A DNA stretch of 29,832 nucleotides from a virus: the IMG/VR virus record IMGVR_UViG_3300032282_004457, positions 1 through 29,832 of that record. The stretch is one strand, 5' to 3'. The translations under genes and the position numbers were made by a program. Of this stretch, positions 7,565 to 15,104 are shown in pieces (positions within the stretch are counted from its first letter, which is position 1; each line of letters starts with the position of its first letter). The notes below the pieces were generated by a model. It did not search any database and was not told the DNA's origin. It worked only from the letters and a program-made list of their open reading frames with translations.

Positions 7565-8566
7565 ATGAAAAAAATTCCTATAAAGATCGTTTCTACTCAA
7601 GCACAAGATTTACTACAGATCAGGTTCTATCCAACCGATATCTGCAATTTCGCGTGTAGCTATTGTTTTCCTGGCAGCGGTAACATCAACAAATATCGCT
7701 ACCCCAAGAATATCGATACTGTGATAAAGAATTTCAGGGCGTTGTTCGATAGATACACTGAGAAATTAAACAAGACTAAGTTCCATCTGATAATCATCGG
7801 TGGTGGCGAACCTACGATGTGGCCACACATAGAACAATTCTGCAAAGAACTGAGAGAATCACATAATGTTTTCATCACAGTATGTAGTAATGGATCTCGT
7901 ACTGTTCGCTGGTGGGATGATAATAGTGCTCATTTCGACAGCATCATTCTAAGTTGCCATCATGAATTCGTAGACTTAGATCACTATATCGAAGTCGCTG
8001 ATTTGATGTTCAGCAAGGACATCAAAGTCAATGGATTGATGTTGATGGATGCGCCCTACTGGGACAAGTGCGTCAGTTACGTTGATCGGATGAAACAGAG
8101 CAAGTATCCATGGTTCATAGAAGTCAAAGCAGTTGTCGATGCACCGGGCCATGGCATGGATGTATATACAAAAGAGCAATTAGACTATCTGAGCGTTGGA
8201 CTCAAGCGCATGCCAGATTCTAATTGGTTACTGAAAAGATTCAATGAACTGCGCCCCTTTGAAAGTATAGTGCTATTCAATGATGACACTGCACTACCTG
8301 CACGTCCCGGAGATATCATCGTCAATGAATGGAATAAATTCCAAGGATGGAGATGCAACGTAGCATTAGAGACTCTATTGATAAGTTATGATGGGTCAGT
8401 GAAAGGTAGTTGTCAAGAGCCTGTATTTGCGGGACAGAACTTTAATATATTCGGTGAAACATTCTCTGATGAGTTCAATCTGAATGTAGATTTAAAACCT
8501 ATCCGTTGCCCAAAAAGCCATTGCCCGTGTCAGCCGGAAACCCACGTAACTAAGTCTTTTTCTTAG
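7565..8566 (+). CDS. Radical SAM enzyme with C-terminal Cys cluster
   Basis: A 333-residue radical SAM protein. C27-x3-C31-x2-C34 (CNFACSYC) is the cluster motif, and IIGGGEPTMW the GGEP motif. The C-terminus has FQGWRCNVALETLLISYDG, then GSCQEP and CPKSHCPC, the same arrangement as the genes at 2407 and 8550. Last gene of the plus operon, with AAAGAG about 9 bases before the ATG. Its 3' end overlaps the end of the converging radical SAM gene by 17 bases, with a hairpin across both stops. The three relatives differ too much to be recent copies. Confidence 0.9.
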   Translation: MKKIPIKIVSTQAQDLLQIRFYPTDICNFACSYCFPGSGNINKYRYPKNIDTVIKNFRALFDRYTEKLNKTKFHLIIIGGGEPTMWPHIEQFCKELRESHNVFITVCSNGSRTVRWWDDNSAHFDSIILSCHHEFVDLDHYIEVADLMFSKDIKVNGLMLMDAPYWDKCVSYVDRMKQSKYPWFIEVKAVVDAPGHGMDVYTKEQLDYLSVGLKRMPDSNWLLKRFNELRPFESIVLFNDDTALPARPGDIIVNEWNKFQGWRCNVALETLLISYDGSVKGSCQEPVFAGQNFNIFGETFSDEFNLNVDLKPIRCPKSHCPCQPETHVTKSFS

Positions 8567-8569
8567 TTA
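8547..8569. terminator. Hairpin across two converging stop codons
   Basis: TAACTAAG (8547-8554) and CTTAGTTA (8562-8569) are perfect inverted copies around a T-rich 7-base loop. The hairpin covers the stop codons of both converging genes. It lacks GC and a clear T-run outside the stem, so termination would be weak. It may instead stabilise both 3' ends. Confidence 0.45.
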
Positions 8570-9452
8570 TAGGTATATCTGCCGCGCAAGTACAGTAGTT
8601 CCTAGTACACACTATAGAAGAAGAAGGAACATAGAAAGATCCTGTGTAGATGTTTCCCAGACTTCCACCTACCCTGCATGTAGCACGATGCACTTCGCCG
8701 TCCCAGTTTATCATCAGGCTCTCTAATCCGATATTGCATCTCCAACCATTGAACTGATTCTGATGATGCTTGATGATATCATTGGCATGCTTATATTCTC
8801 TATCGTCTACTAAGCAGTTGGGCTGTGCAGTAGCGTTCTTAGATAATATCCAATCTAAATCTTTCTGATCATATCGCATATCATCGAACAGATCATGATC
8901 TCCTTGAGTCCATCTCACCCTGCGTATAGCGTGATCTATATTCGATGCATCTAGATGCAGGACTGCTGATCTCACATCATGCATCTTTTCTTGATGAGCC
9001 ATGACATGGACAGTGAATGGTTGGGTTCCTGCCCCATCGACACGCTTGAGATTACTAAATCGCATGATGTTGAGCATCACTCTCTCCCATTCATTCTCGA
9101 AATGAAGGCTGAACACATAATGATCTACTGGCTGACTATGATACCAATCAGGTAATCTAGTACCATTGGTAGTCACGCTGATCCATTCTACTCTGTCGCG
9201 GCAATATCGGAATAGTTCTTCAATCTTGGGATGCACTGTGGGTTCGCCACCAGTGAAACTCAATCGTATAGGTTTTCCTATAGCTGCTAATCTATCTACA
9301 GCAGACTTCAATATCTCGATATCGGTATGTGGACTAGAGTTATCGTGTATCTCTGCTGGACAATAGCTGCAATCGTAATTGCAGCGTTTGCCTAGATTCC
9401 ATTCTACTTTGATAGAATCTTGGTGAGGCCAGCGACTGGTTATAGAGTGCAT
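8550..9452 (-). CDS. Radical SAM enzyme with C-terminal Cys cluster
   Basis: A 300-residue radical SAM protein. C24-x3-C28-x2-C31 (CNYDCSYC) is the cluster motif, and LSFTGGEPTVHP the GGEP motif. The C-terminus carries NGWRCNIGLESLMINWDG, ATCRVGG, GNIYTG and CTRNYCTC, matching the proteins at 2407 and 7565; the GxxCNxGxExLxI core recurs in this subgroup. It is the last gene of the minus operon and overlaps the preceding gene by 13 bases. The two converging operons therefore each end in a member of the same radical SAM subgroup. Confidence 0.9.
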   Translation of the reverse strand: MHSITSRWPHQDSIKVEWNLGKRCNYDCSYCPAEIHDNSSPHTDIEILKSAVDRLAAIGKPIRLSFTGGEPTVHPKIEELFRYCRDRVEWISVTTNGTRLPDWYHSQPVDHYVFSLHFENEWERVMLNIMRFSNLKRVDGAGTQPFTVHVMAHQEKMHDVRSAVLHLDASNIDHAIRRVRWTQGDHDLFDDMRYDQKDLDWILSKNATAQPNCLVDDREYKHANDIIKHHQNQFNGWRCNIGLESLMINWDGEVHRATCRVGGSLGNIYTGSFYVPSSSIVCTRNYCTCAADIPITKKKT

Positions 9453-10369
9453 ATATCCTCAAATCTAGCATGTTTTAGAACAGTGTCATAGTACATATCG
9501 CTATCAAAGAACCTGACTTCTTTGACGACTGCATCATAACCCAGTACTTCTCTATTCCATGATAATTTACATTTATGATTAGGGACGTACCAATCACTGA
9601 CGTTGGGGTTATGGTCTAGAAAAACATCAGTTATGATGACTTCTCCTAACAGATACCTACCCAGTGACAATTTGTTTAGATTATCCAATGGTACATCGTA
9701 TATTGAATTCTTAGCCCACTTATATAATATCTTTTCAGTGGTCTTGAGGTGAGGGTAATCTACATTGAATACCATACATGTCTCTGAACTTATGGTAGAT
9801 TGAATTTTTAAGTCATCTATATCATCATTGGTTTCAGCGATCTCGTCCCATGCTTTCCCTAATGTTCCATAACCCAACAATAGATGCCCCCATTTATTAT
9901 CTGTGACTAACCACAGTTTGTGTTCTTCGATGACTGGTATACTATCGAAGAAAGAATCTCTATAAAATACTGTAGATGCGTCAAACTCAGCTAATAGGTT
10001 ACTCTTGCTCTCGATTGCATGTATCAATAGATTTATAGGTAATTCATCATCAGGATTGAATGTCCCGTTCACCATATAATTATGCAGGTCATTCAACGTA
10101 TCTTGGCTCACAGAATTATCTATGGTAGGAATATTGTTATTCTCAAGCAAGATATTCAATCTGTCTATTAGTGACTTTCGATCCTGACCATGCACTATAC
10201 CCATGACAAATCTATCAGAGTCTCTGTGAATATTTTGCCAGATATGCTGCACTGGATTATCGTTGAGATGATAGAAAATCGATATGTTCTTTCCAAAAGT
10301 ATCTAATACTATCTCCGCAGTATTGAATCCTACAGAATTGTAGAACATTTTTCTTATAGGATCAGACAT
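9440..10369 (-). CDS. Unknown protein (309 aa) between radical SAM genes
   Basis: I do not recognise this protein. It is soluble, rich in Asn and Asp, with no Cys motif for metal binding. Segments such as EEHKLWLVTDNKWGHLLLGY and WDEIAETNDDIDDL suggest an alpha/beta fold. The ATG at 10369 is preferred over one at 10420 because it gives an 8-base overlap with the upstream stop, the usual spacing in this operon. Its place between a twitch radical SAM gene and a second radical SAM gene, both overlapping it, suggests a partner or carrier protein of the pathway. That is only context. Confidence 0.6.
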   Translation of the reverse strand: MSDPIRKMFYNSVGFNTAEIVLDTFGKNISIFYHLNDNPVQHIWQNIHRDSDRFVMGIVHGQDRKSLIDRLNILLENNNIPTIDNSVSQDTLNDLHNYMVNGTFNPDDELPINLLIHAIESKSNLLAEFDASTVFYRDSFFDSIPVIEEHKLWLVTDNKWGHLLLGYGTLGKAWDEIAETNDDIDDLKIQSTISSETCMVFNVDYPHLKTTEKILYKWAKNSIYDVPLDNLNKLSLGRYLLGEVIITDVFLDHNPNVSDWYVPNHKCKLSWNREVLGYDAVVKEVRFFDSDMYYDTVLKHARFEDICTL

Positions 10370-11627
10370 GATTTTTGAATTCAGGAGTAGTATCGAGAAA
10401 ACTTTGGTTGCGTGTAGCATCTAACCGGCGATTGTATTCTATACAATCTTTCCACTTGTCGCTCTGATCATTAGCATAAAGATAATTCTGTATCCCTTCT
10501 ATTTGTTTCGTGGTTATATCTATGAGCATAGGGTGTGTCTGACACATCTTGAATTGCGATAGTCTGCTCTTGACATTCTCTAATTTATCGTTAGCTAACT
10601 TTTTTAAGTCATCCGGCAACACTTGGATCGATAGGACATTAGGATAGTTGACCATGTTCGTATAGAAAACTATTCCTAGATCGTCCAAGAATAGTTCTAC
10701 CATCTTGTCTATCACTAAGATATTGCTGACTTGAACAGCGACCGCGCCTACAATACGGCTGATGTTATCCATTTGCTTTATCTGTTGTATGTTCTCTATC
10801 AGTTTAAGCCAGCTAGCGTTTCCACGGATGTATTCGTAGCTATCCTCTATCCCATCTATGCTGACGTTCACTGCAACGCTTTTAAATTTAGACCAATAAT
10901 CAAACACTGTCCTGCCTTTAGTGATTCCCAACGTGGTAAGATTAGTGGCGTACTTTATCTCTATCTGATGCCCATAGGGAGCAAGCATATCTAATATACG
11001 ATAATGCTGTGGATCCATCAAGGGTTCTCCACCTGCAAATTCTGCACGCCGGAAATGTGGTAGTAACTTCTCGAAACTTTTCCACCAATTAGGATTCTCA
11101 TCGAACTTATCTAGATAAGGTTTATTCATAAGATTAAGTTCTTCTATCGCTTTGACCATGAAGTTATTTTCTTTGATATAGAAATCTTTAACTTCTTCCC
11201 AGTCATTCCAACTAGTGCTATCCATAGGATGGCACATGCGACACTTGAGATTGCATAGATTATTGAGTTTGATCTCCATAGTAGGAAATGTGAACGGCAT
11301 AGAGAAGTCGCTGTCCATACCATTCATGGCATGTGGATATAATCTGATCCGTGATTCGGGTATCACTCCTGCGATGTGTCTCTGGCGCAGACTCTCGACA
11401 CCTTGATCTTCTAAGTTGAAGCAGGGGGCGCATTCCGGTGGACGTTCTCCGTGCAGCACTTGCTGGCGTATACGCCGAATATTATCGTTGTTCCATATTT
11501 CTTCTAGGGTGTTATCTTGTATATTGCCTATAGGATGACTGCGACAACATACTTGGATAGCTCCGTCCTCACGTGTCGCTAACCCTGTAAAGGGATGCAT
11601 GCAAAAAGTTTTACTTATTCTGTCCAA
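10362..11627 (-). CDS. Twitch-domain radical SAM protein
   Basis: About 421 residues. The N-terminal twitch module has FCMHPFTG, then VQVCC-like Cys pair (QVCCRSH), GNIQDNTLEEIWN and CAPCF. The radical SAM core has CNLKCRMC (first Cys near residue 125) and EFAGGEPLMD. The order matches the twitch protein at 6136. No ATG fits well: ATG at 11693 would overlap the PP-loop gene by 83 bases, while a TTG at 11627 gives 17 bases, follows purine-rich AAAGAGAG and starts just before the twitch motif. I use the TTG, with moderate certainty on the start. It belongs to a five-gene operon with PLP-fold and PP-loop proteins. Confidence 0.88.
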   Translation of the reverse strand: MDRISKTFCMHPFTGLATREDGAIQVCCRSHPIGNIQDNTLEEIWNNDNIRRIRQQVLHGERPPECAPCFNLEDQGVESLRQRHIAGVIPESRIRLYPHAMNGMDSDFSMPFTFPTMEIKLNNLCNLKCRMCHPMDSTSWNDWEEVKDFYIKENNFMVKAIEELNLMNKPYLDKFDENPNWWKSFEKLLPHFRRAEFAGGEPLMDPQHYRILDMLAPYGHQIEIKYATNLTTLGITKGRTVFDYWSKFKSVAVNVSIDGIEDSYEYIRGNASWLKLIENIQQIKQMDNISRIVGAVAVQVSNILVIDKMVELFLDDLGIVFYTNMVNYPNVLSIQVLPDDLKKLANDKLENVKSRLSQFKMCQTHPMLIDITTKQIEGIQNYLYANDQSDKWKDCIEYNRRLDATRNQSFLDTTPEFKNHV

Positions 11628-12339
11628 TCGCCCACTCTCTTTCTCTACACCAGAAACAGTTTCCGCATATAGGAACATACTGCCCCGGTACATATGTTTT
11701 ATAATCGATACCCTCGAACTCGCCTTCGCAACTCCTGGTCATATCGAATAGTTCTGATATATCGTTATCGATGTATTGTTTGACTACCCAATCTTTAGAA
11801 ACGAATCTAAAGGGATGTATCGCATAACGTCCCATGTGTTGCATTATTTCTAGATGAGCATTCGTATCAGTCCTATCTACTTCTCTCTCGACCATACCAC
11901 CTAAATCTATCCCGCGCGGATTACGGGTCACAGCATTATAGTATGCATCAACATCGTTATAATGGCATATGTACTCTGCATATGCTCGTTGTTGGATGTT
12001 ATCCCCACTCACCGATTTATCATATTCATCGATTATACTAGCACCTATATTACCGTATTCGATATCAGGTGCGATGAAATTCGTGTATCTACGAAATTCT
12101 ATCTTTGGAAATCGTTGTGTCAACCATGCATATACATTTTCACTATCATACGATTGCCAAGGACGTGTCTTCCACATTCTTTTATGTGATATGATGTGAA
12201 CCCTAGTTTTCTCGTTCAATAGACTACACAGCAAGAATGATAGCAGTGCGCTATCTGCCCCTCCGCTGACGCTGATAGCGATGTTCTTCCAACTCTTATC
12301 ATACGGTATATTCACACCGTCTATATTATAGAAGTTCAT
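11611..12339 (-). CDS. PP-loop ATPase, QueC/ExsB-like
   Basis: A 242-residue N-type ATP pyrophosphatase. SGGADS at 25-30 is the PP-loop that binds ATP. The C-terminal C204-x20-C225-x2-C228-x2-C231 (ICGNCFWCRERE) matches the zinc-binding Cys quartet of QueC/ExsB-like enzymes. QueC turns an acid into a nitrile through an adenylated amide in 7-deazaguanine synthesis. No QueD, QueE or GTP cyclohydrolase gene is visible, so a queuosine-type role is not supported here, although one radical SAM partner could in principle be QueE-like. Adenylation and amidation of a product acid is a more open reading. It overlaps its PLP-fold neighbour by 14 bases and the radical SAM gene by 17. Confidence 0.8.
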   Translation of the reverse strand: MNFYNIDGVNIPYDKSWKNIAISVSGGADSALLSFLLCSLLNEKTRVHIISHKRMWKTRPWQSYDSENVYAWLTQRFPKIEFRRYTNFIAPDIEYGNIGASIIDEYDKSVSGDNIQQRAYAEYICHYNDVDAYYNAVTRNPRGIDLGGMVEREVDRTDTNAHLEIMQHMGRYAIHPFRFVSKDWVVKQYIDNDISELFDMTRSCEGEFEGIDYKTYVPGQYVPICGNCFWCREREWAIGQNK

Positions 12340-13186
12340 TTTCTAGATACCGTATTAGTGGGCTGACCCCGACTGGTTGTTTATCTCTCAGTGCTAAGTA
12401 GATACTATTAGTAGGTGTCAGATCGAAATCTGAACATACCTTGAGATATCTATCCCCGTGTGTATTCCATAGATAATCCGAACTCAGATTACGTATGAAG
12501 TATGACCCAATGATCACTAGGGCACGATTGTTCATGTGGAAATCATTCATTATAGTGATAGAGTCTTGTTTAAATATTCTAGTCCAGCGCAGCCCGATCC
12601 TATTCCACCCTAGACCTAATCCTTTACTGAGACTTATACCTACACTAGCGATAGCGGGGTGGTCGAAGTCGAATTCTATATCTCTACAGCACGTTATCCA
12701 AGCCCCATCGATATGTACGCTTATGTTCTTTTTTAAGCACTCATCTAGTATGTCTTCCATACTTGCATGAACACATCCTGTGCTAGGAAAAGGCATAGCG
12801 ATGATCAATGGGATATCTGCGTCTAGGTTGCCAGGAGTTCTCTCAAGACCTAATCTTAGCCTATCATGATATCTGTAATCACCCGTTATATATTGTACGG
12901 GTCCACACATGTAAAGATTATCTATATACTGCGTACAACCCATACATATGTCTATCCTATCAAACGAATCGATACCTGTCAAGCGATTCAGTCTTGTATT
13001 AAAGATTAGTTGGGCAGCTTCAGATTTAAAATTATCGTACACTGCATCAGTTACGTCTGAATCGACTTTGCCTACAACTGCAGCCTGGATCAACTTCTCG
13101 ATTCTATTATCCATTAATGGTTGCGGCCTAGTGACCTCTAACCATTTAGATTCATAGGTAGGTGCGATTTTTATTCTTTCCACCAT
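12326..13186 (-). CDS. PLP-dependent aminotransferase-fold protein
   Basis: A 286-residue fold-type I PLP protein. VHIDGAWITCC gives the aspartate (D160) that would contact the PLP pyridine nitrogen. SLSKGLGLGWNRIGLRW gives K188 in the usual SK..G....RIG context of the Schiff-base lysine. MPFPSTGCVHASMEDIL precedes the cofactor strand as in aspartate-aminotransferase folds. It is shorter than typical class I aminotransferases (about 380-400), with a reduced N-terminal arm. The ATG at 13186 lies 2 bases past an ACTAAATA element; an earlier in-frame ATG at 13303 would run through the divergent gene. It is first in the operon. Amino donor and acceptor unknown. Confidence 0.8.
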   Translation of the reverse strand: MVERIKIAPTYESKWLEVTRPQPLMDNRIEKLIQAAVVGKVDSDVTDAVYDNFKSEAAQLIFNTRLNRLTGIDSFDRIDICMGCTQYIDNLYMCGPVQYITGDYRYHDRLRLGLERTPGNLDADIPLIIAMPFPSTGCVHASMEDILDECLKKNISVHIDGAWITCCRDIEFDFDHPAIASVGISLSKGLGLGWNRIGLRWTRIFKQDSITIMNDFHMNNRALVIIGSYFIRNLSSDYLWNTHGDRYLKVCSDFDLTPTNSIYLALRDKQPVGVSPLIRYLENELL

Positions 13187-13188
13187 AA

Positions 13189-13196
13189 TATTTAGT
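13189..13196 (-). promoter_or_regulatory. Late-promoter-like ACTAAATA (minus)
   Basis: ACTAAATA on the minus strand ends 2 bases before the ATG at 13186. It overlaps the plus-strand element at 13194-13201. The two form a palindromic unit AATATTTA-G-TAAATATT (13187-13203). Confidence 0.55.
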
Positions 13197-13201
13197 AAAT
13201 A
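13194..13201 (+). promoter_or_regulatory. Late-promoter-like AGTAAATA (plus)
   Basis: AGTAAATA ends 4 bases before the ATG at 13206. It shares 3 bases with the minus-strand element, so both polymerases could not bind at once. The whole divergent intergenic space is only 19 bases. Confidence 0.55.
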
Positions 13202-13205
13202 TTTG

Positions 13206-13874
13206 ATGCTAGAAAAATTACCGTATAAGATATCGCCCGATCTATTGAAGGAAGTGAACCAGTTCGACTTTGTAGAATTCAAATCGACCATAAACGAACC
13301 CACTTCTAGATTCTTTTATGATCCCTGGAAGATCAAAAGAGAGTACAAGGATACTGTATGGGATAAGATATTACAGACTCTACCTTTTCCTGTAGGGGAA
13401 GCCCGTGTCATAATATTGAAGCCAACTATCTCGTATCAGATACATGCAGACATAGACGATAGATACCATCTGAATCTAGCAGGTGAACATTGCTATCTCA
13501 TAGACCTCGAAAACAGTGAATTGCACAAGACAGAAACTGACATGCAATGGTATGTGATGGATGCGGGGCGTAGACACACAGCATCAAACTTTGGCAGGAT
13601 AGATAGGATCCAGCTGGTAGTTAGAAAGTTATTAGAAGATACTCGACTCACAGATTATGTGAACGTGAAACTATACCCCAAGAATCTATCTAAGGAAGAT
13701 GCTCACTTTATCTTTGATAACACCATCAGTCCTTGGCTTAATCAGGCTAACAAGAAGAATATCATACAGGATTTTCAATTTTCTCCAAGCCTAGTCACGT
13801 TCAAATTAAATACGTCAGCAGTAGATAGTTTAAAAAGTATTTTACCAGAAAATCTATATGTGGAAACATCATGA
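13206..13874 (+). CDS. Fe(II)/2OG oxygenase, Asp/Asn hydroxylase-like
   Basis: A 222-residue protein with a double-stranded beta-helix iron site: H80-A-D82 (YQIHADIDDRYHLNL) and distal H124 in GRRHTASNFG, then R134 in RIDRIQLVV as the likely 2-oxoglutarate anchor. The YHLNL and H-x3-N context resembles aspartyl/asparaginyl beta-hydroxylases. All metal residues are intact, so hydroxylation coupled to 2-oxoglutarate decarboxylation is expected. Start: ATG at 13206, 4 bases after a TAAATA element; the TTG just before it is less likely. About 80 residues follow the core, with no known domain. ATGA overlap links it to the next gene. Confidence 0.8.
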   Translation: MLEKLPYKISPDLLKEVNQFDFVEFKSTINEPTSRFFYDPWKIKREYKDTVWDKILQTLPFPVGEARVIILKPTISYQIHADIDDRYHLNLAGEHCYLIDLENSELHKTETDMQWYVMDAGRRHTASNFGRIDRIQLVVRKLLEDTRLTDYVNVKLYPKNLSKEDAHFIFDNTISPWLNQANKKNIIQDFQFSPSLVTFKLNTSAVDSLKSILPENLYVETS

Positions 13875-14557
13875 TTGATACTAGTGATTGGAGATATCTT
13901 TATAAGATAGATTATATGAACGGTCACGATGTGTCTACAAACATGCTGTATACACCATTGATCAATCCCGAAGGCAATATCATGTGCATGAAGTGGGATG
14001 CAAAAGATACATATCAGATAGAAAATACTAAGTTGACACAAGAAGTAGTCGATTACTTTTTTCAAAGAGAACTCATCCACTTACCTTTGTTCAGTGATTA
14101 TGGCTGGGCTCCAAAAATAATAGACATTGATGCAAACTACAAAAAAATATTCATCGAGTGGAATACTGAGACTTGCAATCATATAATTTTAGGAAAAAAT
14201 AGATTAGCATTCAAAGATGTATGTCCGGATTGGGAAGAACAATTGTTCACAATCATTAAAGATATCACAGACGCAGGATACTATAAAATGTCCCTTTATC
14301 CTCATTGTTTCTTTTTGGATAAACACAACGCATTGAAGACCTTTGACTTTTATGCCTGTGTCAGTCAGAAAGAAAGATATATACCATTGAAAAGATTAGA
14401 AGGTATGATGGGAGGAGACAAACCCTATCGATTTACTGAAGCTACCGTAGATGATAAGATAGACTTTGATGTCTTTTTCAAAAGATCACTGCAAGAGCAT
14501 ATCTCATGGCCAAACAATGCATTAAACAGAATATATCATAAAATATATGATCTATGA
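13871..14557 (+). CDS. Degenerate kinase-like phage protein
   Basis: A 228-residue protein paralogous to the one at 22744. Both share KIIDIDANYKKIFIEW-like strands, DVCPDWEEQL (about 115-125), then GYYKMSLYPHCFFLD and LKTFDFYA. The last two align in layout with the catalytic loop and DFG of small-molecule/protein kinases (HxD...N, then DF). The catalytic Asp of HxD is absent (YP in its place), while TFDF keeps a DF. It therefore looks like a pseudokinase or a kinase-derived binding protein. This fold assignment is an inference from pattern only. Overlaps its neighbours by 4 and 11 bases. Confidence 0.45.
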   Translation: MIDTSDWRYLYKIDYMNGHDVSTNMLYTPLINPEGNIMCMKWDAKDTYQIENTKLTQEVVDYFFQRELIHLPLFSDYGWAPKIIDIDANYKKIFIEWNTETCNHIILGKNRLAFKDVCPDWEEQLFTIIKDITDAGYYKMSLYPHCFFLDKHNALKTFDFYACVSQKERYIPLKRLEGMMGGDKPYRFTEATVDDKIDFDVFFKRSLQEHISWPNNALNRIYHKIYDL

Positions 14558-15083
14558 CAAGATAAACTGGGATGAACTGATAGATAGTTTATCACTACAA
14601 CAAGGCACAGAGGTCACTACGGATCCATCATATTGGGATCCTGAGAATCATAATTACAGTGAGATATACTCTAAATGGAAAGAAGCTAGATTCAATGAAT
14701 CAGCTATCAAATGGATAAATTACTACCCTATAAAAAATTATGATGAGAACATAGAGCACTCATTGGCCGCTTATTGTGGGGTGAGACCTATACGTAGCTG
14801 GATCAGCAGGATCGACCCAGGATACTTTGCGCCATGGCACTGGGACATAGACGATCAGTTAGAAGAATATAAAAAATTAGGTGATTTATTTAGATATATC
14901 TGTTTCATAGATAAACCACACATGGGTCATATTTTCATCTTGGGGGACAAATACTATTACGATATGGAACAGGGTACTCTAATAGAATGGGGGAATTATC
15001 TCGAATGGCACTGCGGGATAAACGGTGGATTAAGTCCCAAATATATGTTTAATTTGCTAGGTTACAGAGATCCGGTACGATAA
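14547..15083 (+). CDS. Fe(II)/2OG oxygenase-like protein
   Basis: A 178-residue cupin-fold protein. H98-W-D100 (APWHWDIDD) and H155 (YLEWHCGING) supply a 2-His-1-carboxylate iron site. The usual arginine that anchors 2-oxoglutarate, about ten residues after the distal His, is Lys (K165 in GGLSPKYMFNL), so cosubstrate binding may differ. HIFILGDKYYYD and GTLIEWGNY resemble the GHIFNYEDK and SGDMYLWDD strands in the minus-strand array. It lies in a three- to four-gene plus operon with other oxygenase genes, overlapping the kinase-like gene by 11 bases. Confidence 0.75.
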   Translation: MIYDKINWDELIDSLSLQQGTEVTTDPSYWDPENHNYSEIYSKWKEARFNESAIKWINYYPIKNYDENIEHSLAAYCGVRPIRSWISRIDPGYFAPWHWDIDDQLEEYKKLGDLFRYICFIDKPHMGHIFILGDKYYYDMEQGTLIEWGNYLEWHCGINGGLSPKYMFNLLGYRDPVR

Positions 15084-15086
15084 ATA
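15079..15086 (+). promoter_or_regulatory. Late-promoter-like GATAAATA with strong RBS
   Basis: GATAAATA spans the stop codon of the preceding gene and ends 18 bases before the ATG at 15105. AGGAG at 15093-15097 is a strong ribosome-binding site. So this late-type element has a leader, unlike the ATG-proximal ones. Confidence 0.6.
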
Positions 15087-15104
15087 TAATATAGGAGAAT
15101 TAAA

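Noticed and set aside
2407-8566. Rearrangement or transposon origin of the radical SAM cluster
   Set aside because: No transposase, integrase or terminal inverted repeats flank the operon, and codon use matches the surrounding genes.
11611-13186. Complete 7-deazaguanine (preQ0) pathway
   Set aside because: Only the QueC-like PP-loop protein is present; no QueD, FolE or clear QueE and no DNA-inserting transglycosylase are visible in this window.
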